Source: AC-32 sp963766375
GTDB lineage: Bacteria > Actinomycetota > Thermoleophilia > Gaiellales > Gaiellaceae
Length of the DNA: 64,000 bases
Direction: 5' to 3'
Assembly: GCA_963766375.1 (NCBI GenBank)
Contig: CAVXZG010000015.1
Location: forward strand, 62,001 to 126,000
The translations under genes were made by a program, and so were the position numbers. A model generated the notes under the pieces. It did not search any database. It was not told the origin of the DNA and saw only the letters and a program-made list of their open reading frames with translations. Positions 57,341 to 64,000 of this stretch are shown piece after piece (within the stretch, counting starts at the first letter, position 1; each line of letters begins with the position of its first letter).

Positions 57341-60300
57341 TCAGAACGGATTCACGCAGCCGAGGGGTTCCAGGACGGCTGCGGCACGGGCTTGTGCCTT
57401 CTGCGCGGCGGCCTCCTGGCCTGCGGCCTCGAGCGCGCGCGCGAGGTCGAGCTCCAGGCAGGAAGCGTGATACGTGTGCCCGAGCTCCCGTTCTCGTTCG
57501 ACTGCCGCCTCGAGCTGCTCGACGGCTTCGTCAGCGCGTCCTTCCAGGAGCGACAGCAGGCCTTCTCCGGCCAGCACGGCTGTGTGCGCATTGGCCGAAG
57601 CGTCGGTCTCTCGAATCGCCTCGATCGTTCGGACGAGAAGCTGCGTCTCACCGGCTGCGGCCAGCGCTCGTACGACGGGCAGGATTTGGAGCACGGGCGG
57701 CCACCGATCGAGCGTGCCAGGATCTCTTCGGTCAGGGAGCGCAGCTCTCGAGCTGCCGGTGACGACCAACCAGGGCAGAGTGACTCCGGCCATCGGAACG
57801 ATCCGCTGCGGCTCGCCGCTGCAAGAGCCAGCGGTCGCAACTCCTCGAGAAGCTGTTCGGCTGTCTCGATCTCACCGCGTCGGAGCGCAAGCCCTCCGGC
57901 GACGGTCAGCAGAACAGCGAGCCTCATCGCTACGCTCAGTCGGGCGGCGCCAGCTGCGCGAGCGACGGCGTCGGCCTCGGCCCACCGAGCCGACGGAACC
58001 GCGATCACCATGGCGATGGAGCGTCTCGAGGTAGGGGCCGATCGACTTGGGCGGAGGAACATCCGCGAGCTGGCCGAGAGCCTCGGCGACGACGAGCTCG
58101 ATGCTCTCGATCGGCAGTATCCGCTTGCCGACCAGACGAAGTTGACGATCGCGCGGTACGCCTCTTCATGCGCACCGGCCTCGCGGCCGCCTCGACGATC
58201 GAGAGCACGTCGTCCGGGGCCGGCGCGCCCGCCGACGTCGCAGCTGCGGTGAAGAGGTTGATCCGCGCGTTCACCTCCGCGAAGATATCGCCGACGCGAC
58301 GCGCTACGGCGATCGCCTCTCGTGCGTGCTCGACGCGACTCGGGCCGTTGCATGCAGCATCTCGATCTGCGACAGGCGCGCGAGCGCACGCGCGAGCTGA
58401 GGCGATTCGGGGAGGCCGGCGAGCGCCGCGACCGCGCCGTTCGCCGGAGGCGAGCGCGTCATCCCAGCTGCCGGTGAGCCAGGAGACCCGCGAGCGCCAG
58501 CCGAGCGCTTCCGAGCGGAGCTGGCATCTCGGCGCCGCAGGAGCGACTCGAGCGGCGACGAGGCGCTCGAGGGCCGTCGTCCCAATGCGCCTCCGGTCGC
58601 ATCGAGCTGTGCAAGAGCGAGCATCGGCGCAGCCCGCTGCGCGTCATCGGTGGCGAGCCGATGCGCCTGCTCGAGCTGGGCCCGCGCCGCCTCGAAGCGC
58701 CGCCGCGGCGGAACGCCGACTCGCTCGCGGCCAGCAGCAACTCGAAGGTGTGCCGCGACGACGGCTCGGATCGGCCTCGCCGTAACCGATCGCCTGTCGG
58801 TAGTGATACGCGGCGAGCTCGGCGGTCTCCCCTTCACGATCGGGGGCGACGTGTTGGATCCATTCCGCGACCTGGCGGTGTAACTCGCGCCGCTCTGGGT
58901 CGCGGCAATGACCCGTACGCGACGTCGCGCGTCAGCGCGTGTTTGAACGCGAACTCCTGCAGCCCCGCCATCACCGAGTGCGGCGACCGGGTGATCAGCC
59001 CACGGCGTGTCGAGAGAGTCCGACATCTGCATCGTCGATGCCGAGCGCCGACGGCCAGAAGACGCGGCCGACGACCGAACAGCGGCGAAGCGCATCGCGC
59101 GCTCCGGCCTCGAGGAGGTCGATCCGCGCAGCGATCACGCCGTGCACCGAGTCCGGGAATCGCGCACCTTGGCAGAGCTTTCCGTCGACGACCCAGCCTC
59201 CGTTTTGTCGCTCGAGCGCCCCCTCGCTCGATGAGCATCTGCAGCATCTCCTCGAGGAAGAACGGATTGCCCTCCGCGCTCTTCAGCACGGGGCCGCGCA
59301 CGGCTCTCGGGAGCACCGCCGTCGCCGAGCAGGGACGACACGAGCTCGCGCGGCACTCGGCCGGGGAGAGCGGCGACAGCGCGAGGGTCGTCGCGTTCTG
59401 CTTCCCGGCGCCCCAGGTCGGACGAAGGTCCAGCGAACTCCGGCCGGGCCGTGCAGACGAGCAGTACCTGCGTGTCGGCGAGCGTCTCCGCGAGCTGCTC
59501 GAGGAGATCGAGCAGCGCGCTCGACGCCCAGTGGACGTCCTCGACGACCAGGACCGTGAGCTGCTCGCGTCCCAGCGCTCCCACGTACCGCGGCCAGCCG
59601 TCCTGCGAGCCGGCGTGCGACCTCGCTGCGGATCGATCTCCGAGCCGGGCACCGGGAGCGAGAATCCGATCGTCCACGCGACCGCCTCGAACACGCGCTC
59701 GGCGTGCTCCTCGGGGACGACGGCCTCGATCGCAGCTCGAAGCTTCGCGAGCGCGATCGTCGGCAGGATCCGTGTCGAGAATCCCCGCATGCGTCTTCGC
59801 CGCCTCGGCGAGCGGCCAGTAACGTGATTCCCTCGCCGTACGGAAGGCAACGGCCCTTGACCAGCACGCGCACCGGGAAGCCGCTCGAGCGACCTCTGTG
59901 AGAAGCCGCGATTTGCCGACGCCCGCGGGGCCAAAGAGCGTGACGAGTTGCGGCACACGTTCGCGCTGCGACACGGGCCGCAACGGCGTCTCAGGAGCTG
60001 CAAGCTCCTCGTCTCGGCCGATGAGCGGCGCGCTCAGGCCGGCGACGCCGCGTGGCGCGGCTCGCCTCGACCGGTGGCGGAGACCACCACCCAGGCCGCG
60101 ATCGGCACGCTCTTTCCCTTCGCCTCGATCGTCCGTCCGCTCGCGATACGAGATCGTGCGGCTCGTCGCCGCCTGCGTCCGCTCGCCCCACGAGCACGTC
60201 GCCCAGGCTCCGCATGCTGTTGCAGTCGCGCGGCCACGTTGACGGCGTCGCCGCTGACCATCAGCTCGCCGCGGGCGGCCGCTTCCCGACCTGCGACCAC

Positions 60301-60830
60301 CTCCCGGTGTTGATGCCGATCCGCAGCCCGACCTCAGCGCCGTGGCGGCCCTGCGACGCGGGCTGTGAACGAGTCGAACCGGTCCCGCACGGCGAGCGCG
60401 GCCCGCACGGCGCGCTCGGGATCGTCCTCATGCGTCTGCGGGATGCCGAACACCGCGAGGATCGCGTCACCGGCGAACTTCTCCGTCGTGCCCCCGAACC
60501 GCTCGACCTCGGGTATGATCAGCTGCGAAGAGCTCGCCTTGGAGCTCGCGAACATCCTCGGGATCGAGTCTGCTCGCCAAGCGCAGTCGAGCCGGCGAGG
60601 TCGGCGAAGAGGACGGTGACGACTCGCCGCTCGTGGCGCTCGTCAGCAGCGACGGCCGCCCGGCGAGCGTCCTCGCGAAGCGCGATGCCGCAGGCCGAGC
60701 AGAAGGTAGCGCTGGCGGGCTGCTCGGACCCGCAGGCGGGGCAGGCCCGCTGGAGCGGCGCGCCGCACTCGCTGCAGAAGCGGGCTCCGTCAGGGCTCTC
60801 GGCTCCGCAGGAAGCGCAGACCAATCCCAC
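57341..60830 (-). CDS. Zinc-ribbon / adenylate cyclase / AAA ATPase / TPR regulator, heavily frameshifted
   Basis: The fragments line up as one gene of about 1160 codons. N-terminal double zinc ribbon (CASCGAESPDGARFCSECG, CPACGSEQPASATFCSACG). Class III cyclase (VVTVLFADLAGSTALG, KFAGDAILAVFGIPQTHEDD, LRIGINTG, GELMVSGDAVNVAARLQ). AAA/STAND ATPase with Walker A LVTLFGPAGVGKSRLLTE (about 59930). Then a long helical TPR region ending LLSLLEGRADEAVEQLEAAV at the 3' end. This layout is common in Actinobacteria; such proteins may make cAMP or only bind nucleotide. At least ten shifts between 57400 and 60600 break the frame. GTG 60830 has TAGACT 6 nt upstream. A pseudogene or sequence-error cluster. 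Confidence 0.75.
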
Positions 60831-60836
60831 GCGGCG

Positions 60837-60842
60837 AGTCTA
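60837..60842 (-). promoter_or_regulatory. Putative -10 box, leaderless start of the cyclase-ATPase gene
   Basis: TAGACT on the minus strand, 6 nt before GTG 60830. Confidence 0.45.
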
Positions 60843-60870
60843 CGGAGAACGAGGTACCCCGGATTCGGGC

Positions 60871-61194
60871 TTAGCGCCCTTCCTCTTCGGCCGTCCGCTC
60901 GGCGGTCGGAAGAGCTTCGAGACGCTCGTCCGGAATCGGTTTGCCGCTCTCGATCGAAAGGCCGTAGGTACCGGCGGCAAGTCGTGCCTCGGCACGCTCG
61001 ACGGCGGCGAGCTCCTCGCGTAGATCATCCGAGAGACCTTCGTCGAGCTCGTCCTGATAGAGGTCGGACGCCTGGTTGCCCGGATCCTTCTCGTCCGCGG
61101 GCTCGCCCGTGTCCTCGTGCGCGAGCTTCGGCAGCAGTCGCTCGATCCGCTCACGCTCGCGGTCTAGGAGCTCGCGTGCCCTCTGAGGATCCAT
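60871..61194 (-). CDS. DksA/TraR-like protein without zinc-finger cysteines
   Basis: A 107-aa coiled-coil protein: MDPQRARELLDRERERIERL, the acidic loop EDTGEPADEKDPGNQASDLY, a second helix (LREELAAVERAEARLAAGTY) and GLSIESGKPIPDERLEALPT. The final block aligns with the TraR/DksA zinc finger (GTYGxCxxCGxPIxxERLEALP), but all the Cys positions are Ser, Glu or Thr. DksA-type proteins bind the RNA polymerase secondary channel; a Cys-less form would be zinc-independent. ATG 61194 has TAACGT 6 nt upstream. Confidence 0.8.
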   Translation of the reverse strand: MDPQRARELLDRERERIERLLPKLAHEDTGEPADEKDPGNQASDLYQDELDEGLSDDLREELAAVERAEARLAAGTYGLSIESGKPIPDERLEALPTAERTAEEEGR

Positions 61195-61200
61195 GGCGCC

Positions 61201-61206
61201 ACGTTA
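61201..61206 (-). promoter_or_regulatory. Putative -10 box, leaderless start of the DksA-like gene
   Basis: TAACGT on the minus strand, 6 nt before ATG 61194. Confidence 0.4.
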
Positions 61207-61234
61207 CCGAACCCGAAGCTGCTTTCATCACCGC

Positions 61235-62166
61235 ATGGAGTCGATCCTCGAGGCGATCGGGAATACGCCGCTCGTGCGCCTGCGGCGCTGCGCGCCGCCG
61301 AACGGCGCAGAGCTGTGGCTGAAGCTCGAGAACCGCAACCCGACCGGGTCGATGAAGGACCGGATGGCTCTCGCGATGATCGAGGGAGCGGAGCGCGACG
61401 ACTTGATCTCAGCCGGCGACACCGTCGTCGAGTACACGGGCGGAAGCACCGGGCCCCGCGCTGGCGCTCGTCTGCCAGGCAAAGGGATATCGCGCCCTGA
61501 TCGTGATGGCCGACTGCTTCACCGAGGAGCGCTTCCAGCTGATGCGCGCGCTCGGGGCGGAGATCGACGTGATCCCGTCGGTCGAAGGCCCGCCGAAGGT
61601 GACTGCGAAGGACATCGACAACATGGTCGAGCGCGCCGCGGAGCTCGCCAGCGCGCCGGGCCACTACGCGACCGACCAGTTCAACAACCCGTACATCGTT
61701 GCCGGCCACCGCGAGCAGCTCGGGCCGCGAGATCTGGGAGCAGAGCGAAGGCCGCGTGACTGCGTTCTGCCACGGCATGGGCACCGCGAGCTCGGTCATG
61801 GGCGTCTCTGAGGCGCTCAGGCCTCACGGGGTGTTCATCCAGGCGCACGAGCCGGCGGGGTCGGCGGCGATCAGCGGCGGCGAGCGCGGCTCGTTTCTCA
61901 TCCAGGGGTGGACCGGCCTTGTCATGCCGCACTGGGATCCGGTCAAGGTCGACCACCTCGAGCCGATCGACGACGACGAGGCGGTCGGCATGACCCTCCG
62001 GCTCTCGCGCGAAGAGGGCATCTTCGCGGGCATCTCGACCGGCGCGAACGTCGTCGGCGCGCATCGCCTGGCCGACCGCCTGGGGCCTGACGCGGTGATC
62101 GTGACCCTGGCCGTGGACACGGCCTTCAAGTACCTGAGTGTCAGCCCGTTTGCCCAGCTCGGCTGA
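61235..62166 (+). CDS. Cysteine synthase-family PLP enzyme, frameshifted
   Basis: About 310 aa, fold type II. It starts ESILEAIGNTPLVRLRRCAP. The PLP lysine lies in ENRNPTGSMKDRMALAMIEG (residue about 45). VVEYTGGSTG is the substrate loop. Shifts near 61455 and 61725 interrupt it. It continues ALIVMADCFTEERFQLMRAL, YATDQFNNPYIVAGHREQLG, then VTAFCHGMGTASSVMGVSEA (PLP phosphate Gly loop) and GIFAGISTGANVVGAHRLAD. It makes cysteine or a related beta-substituted alanine. The STG-containing loop (GGSTG rather than TSGNTG) differs from classic CysK, so the substrate may differ. Confidence 0.83.
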
Positions 62167-62273
62167 CGGAAAATCACCCAGCTACCGCAGAAGCGGCGCG
62201 ACTACCGCAGCCGGCTAGGTAGACAGGTGTGCGACGGGCGACCGCCCGCCGCGCGTCCTCCTTCGGCGTTCGG

Positions 62274-62279
62274 TAGCGT
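62274..62279 (+). promoter_or_regulatory. Putative -10 box, leaderless start of small membrane protein
   Basis: TAGCGT, 7 nt before GTG 62287. Confidence 0.45.
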
Positions 62280-62286
62280 CCGCGCC

Positions 62287-62622
62287 GTGGCCGTCGTCGC
62301 CATCCTGCTGATCGTCATCCTGGCCCTGCTGCTGGCCGGGACGCTCATCGGCCTCGCGTTCGAGCTTTTCTGGCTTGCGATCACGGGCCTGATCATCGGT
62401 GGCCTGGGGCGGTTCGTGCTCCCGGGTAGACAGCAGGTCGGCTTGCTGGCGACGGCGCTCGTCGGCATCGCCGCCAGCCTCCTCGGCGGCATTCTCGCGG
62501 ACCTCTTCGATGCCGGCGGGTTCGTCCGGTTCCTGGTCGCCGTCGCCCTGGCCGCGGTCGGGATCACGCTGCTCTCGTCGACCGAGCGGGGCCGTGGCGG
62601 CCTCGACACGACGAGCTCGTGA
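62287..62622 (+). CDS. Small membrane protein, GlsB/YeaQ/YmgE-like
   Basis: A 111-aa protein with three to four TM segments: VAILLIVILALLLAGTLIGL, LFWLAITGLIIGGLGRFVLP, LLATALVGIAASLLGGILAD and FLVAVALAAVGITLLSS. The GLIIGGLGRFVLPG and ALVGIAASLLGG pattern matches the transglycosylase-associated (YeaQ/YmgE) family of stress-linked small membrane proteins. GTG 62287 is chosen over the upstream in-frame ATG 62227 because of the TAGCGT box and because the extra 20 residues are not hydrophobic or conserved-looking. Confidence 0.78.
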   Translation: MAVVAILLIVILALLLAGTLIGLAFELFWLAITGLIIGGLGRFVLPGRQQVGLLATALVGIAASLLGGILADLFDAGGFVRFLVAVALAAVGITLLSSTERGRGGLDTTSS

Positions 62623-62684
62623 TCGGATCGTGGGTCTCACGCATCGCGCGGGCCTTTAGTGCCCGCGTGACTTCTTCGTCGGCA

Positions 62685-62690
62685 TAGGAT
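62685..62690 (+). promoter_or_regulatory. Putative -10 box, leaderless start of TfoX-like gene
   Basis: TAGGAT, 8 nt before ATG 62699. Confidence 0.45.
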
Positions 62691-62698
62691 CGCCGGCG

Positions 62699-63046
62699 AT
62701 GGCGTACGACGAACTGCTCGCTGTTCGCATCCGCGGTCGCCTTGCCGACGAAGCGGGCCTCACGGAGAGGAAGATGTTCGGCGGCCTCGCCTTCTTGGTG
62801 GAGGGCAACATGGCGGTCGCCGCGAGCGGTCAGGGAGGGCTGCTTGTTCGGGTCGACCCGGCCGAGTCGGCCGAGCTCGTCGCGAGGACGCCTGCGACGG
62901 AGATGGAGATGAGAGGTCGCCGGATGGCCGGGTGGCTGCGGCTGGACTCGGCCGATGTCGAAGCCGACGATGAGCTGGCCGTATGGGTAGACCGCGGCTT
63001 CTCGTTTGCCCGGTCGCTGCCACCGAAGCGAAAGCCGCCCGAATGA
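62699..63046 (+). CDS. TfoX N-terminal-domain protein
   Basis: A 115-aa protein consisting of the TfoX_N domain: MAYDELLAVRIRGRLADEAG, LTERKMFGGLAFLVEGNMAV, GGLLVRVDPAESAELVARTP, MRGRRMAGWLRLDSADVEAD and LAVWVDRGFSFARSLPPK. KMFGG and the final Lys-rich PKRK end are typical. Stand-alone TfoX_N proteins are widespread; unlike gamma-proteobacterial TfoX/Sxy they are not known to control competence, and their function is unknown. ATG 62699 is supported by TAGGAT upstream. Confidence 0.83.
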   Translation: MAYDELLAVRIRGRLADEAGLTERKMFGGLAFLVEGNMAVAASGQGGLLVRVDPAESAELVARTPATEMEMRGRRMAGWLRLDSADVEADDELAVWVDRGFSFARSLPPKRKPPE

Positions 63047-63062
63047 GCTGAGATCCTTGGCC

Positions 63063-64000
63063 ATGGCCACGATTCCGCTCGCGCCCGTCGACGCCGTCCG
63101 GATCACGATCCTGATGGACAACCTGACCGATCCTCTGATCTTCCCGTCGGAGGGTGTGGAGCGCACGACGTGGTTGCATCAACTCGCGCGGCCGTCGCAT
63201 GACCTCGGCCGTCACCGCCGACGGGCTACCCGACGCGCTGATCGCCGAGCCGGGCTTCTCGGCGCTCGTCCGAGTCACGACCGGCGGGCGCGAACGGACG
63301 ATCCTCTTCGACGCGGGCGTCACTCCCACCGGCGTGGTCGAGAACATGCGTCGGCTCGAGCTCACGCCGAAGGACGTCGAGACGATCGTCCTCAGCCACG
63401 GCCACTGGGACCACGTCGCCGGGATGGAGGGAATTGCGAAGGAGGTCGGGCGCGCGAGCCTTCCGGTGCTCATCCATCCCGAGTTCTGGCGGCGTCGCCG
63501 GATCGCGATCCCGGGCCTCGAGCCGGGCGAGCTGCCGACGACCAGCCGCTCCGCACTCGAGGGCGCGGGCTTCGAGATCGTCGAGGAGCAGCAACCCTCT
63601 TTCCTGCTCGACGGCTCGGTGCTCGTGACGGGCGAGGTCGATCGCACGACGCCGTTCGAGACCGGCTTCGCCGGACACGAGGCGCACGTGCACGGCAGCT
63701 GGGAGCCCGACCCGCTGATCCTCGACGACCAGGCACTCGTGATGCGTCTCGCCGACCGCGGGCTCGTGGTCCTCACCGGCTGCGGCCACGCCGGGATCGT
63801 CAACGTCGTGAGACACGCGCAGCGGCTGACGGGCGAGTCGCAGGTCGCTGCCGTCATCGGCGGGTTCCACCTCAGCGGCCCGATGTTCGAGCCGATCATC
63901 GAGCCGACCGTCGCAGCCTTCGACGAGCTCCAGCCCGCGCTGCTGATGCCGGCGCACTGCACGGGCTGGAGAGGCCGTGCACCGCCTCGCAGGTCGCTTC
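63063..64000 (+). CDS. MBL-fold hydrolase (DHPS/pterin-phosphate-synthase-like), partial and frameshifted
   Basis: The gene runs off the window. It starts VDAVRITILMDNLTDPLIFP. A shift near 63195 leads to DALIAEPGFSALVRVTTGGR and TILFDAGVTPTGVVENMRRL. The metal site is IVLSHGHWDHVAGMEGIAKE (HxHxDH, here HGHWDH), with further ligands in VLTGCGHAGIVNVVRHAQRL and IGGFHLSGP. This matches archaeal/bacterial 7,8-dihydropterin-6-methyl-phosphate synthase-like MBL proteins (COG1237). A shift near 63972 (an extra base in TGGAGAGG) puts the last codons out of frame. The substrate is unknown. Confidence 0.82.
   Translation, partial: MATIPLAPVDAVRITILMDNLTDPLIFPSEGVERTTWLHQLARPSHDLGRHRRRATRRADRRAGLLGARPSHDRRARTDDPLRRGRHSHRRGREHASARAHAEGRRDDRPQPRPLGPRRRDGGNCEGGRAREPSGAHPSRVLAASPDRDPGPRAGRAADDQPLRTRGRGLRDRRGAATLFPARRLGARDGRGRSHDAVRDRLRRTRGARARQLGARPADPRRPGTRDASRRPRARGPHRLRPRRDRQRRETRAAADGRVAGRCRHRRVPPQRPDVRADHRADRRSLRRAPARAADAGALHGLERPCTASQVA

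Noticed and set aside
2255..64000. Programmed frameshifting or selenocysteine/stop recoding to explain split genes
   Set aside because: The breaks have no shared slippery site or TGA pattern, occur in functionally unrelated genes, and most are one-base changes in short G/C runs.
1..64000. Mobile elements, prophage or genomic island
   Set aside because: No transposase, integrase, phage gene, att-like repeat or base-composition change was seen.

Overview
The window is a high-GC chromosomal stretch with dense, short-spaced genes on both strands. Gene content suggests an actinobacterium, probably class Thermoleophilia (Gaiellales-like). This is inferred from the archaeal-type ApgM, a DipZ thiol-redox protein, a PAC2-family protein, KorAB, ROK and XRE-TPR regulators, GTG starts, GTGA/ATGA stop-start overlaps and many apparently leaderless promoters. 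No rRNA, recognisable tRNA, transposon, phage gene or CRISPR array was seen.

Layout. 1-2.4 kb: the start of an acetyl-CoA synthetase gene, then an MFS efflux pump with its TetR regulator. 2.4-4.3 kb: a candidate small RNA with its own promoter and terminator, divergent from an XRE-TPR regulator that is followed by a 40-codon secreted-peptide gene. 4.4-11.7 kb: thioredoxin-like lipoprotein, SelD, an NMN adenylyltransferase-like protein, a cupredoxin-like protein, ApgM, heme A synthase, PAC2 and a GNAT enzyme. 11.7-19.7 kb (minus): DipZ, an SF2 helicase, and a beta-oxidation operon (thiolase, enoyl-CoA hydratase, hydroxyacyl-CoA dehydrogenase). 19.8-24.8 kb: an ArsR-like regulator, 6-phosphogluconolactonase, ProC, an AlkA-like glycosylase and a second XRE-TPR regulator. 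25-28.6 kb: VOC protein and KorAB. 29-37.3 kb: envelope and secreted proteins (peptidase, TauE, RTX repeats, PASTA, a Pro/Glu-rich protein, a collagen-like/lamin-tail protein), UppP and a GT-C mannosyltransferase. 37.4-45.1 kb: VOC, cupin, ICL/PEPM enzyme, a two-component system with a secreted protein and a GerMN lipoprotein, peroxiredoxin, and an ABC-2 exporter. 45.1-50.6 kb: a multicopper oxidase and ZIP transporter pair under a DtxR-type operator, small proteins, an MBL hydrolase and a ROK repressor. 50.7-57.3 kb: a ROK-controlled sugar import and catabolism operon. 57.3-64 kb: a cyclase-ATPase-TPR regulator, a DksA-like protein lacking cysteines, a cysteine-synthase-like enzyme, small proteins and a partial MBL hydrolase.

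The most interesting items are (1) the XRE-TPR regulator plus secreted 40-aa peptide plus divergent small RNA at 2.4-4.3 kb, which is laid out like a quorum-sensing cassette; (2) a TANNNT box lying 6-8 nt before the start codon of about 20 transcription units, which implies leaderless transcription; and (3) the multicopper oxidase and ZIP fusion pair with a metal-regulator palindrome over its start codon.

Caveat: at least 30 single-base frameshifts interrupt otherwise well-conserved genes, mostly beyond 27 kb and most densely at 40-64 kb. They usually fall in short G or C runs, which points to sequence errors more than gene decay. Coordinates given for frameshifted genes span the reconstructed gene.
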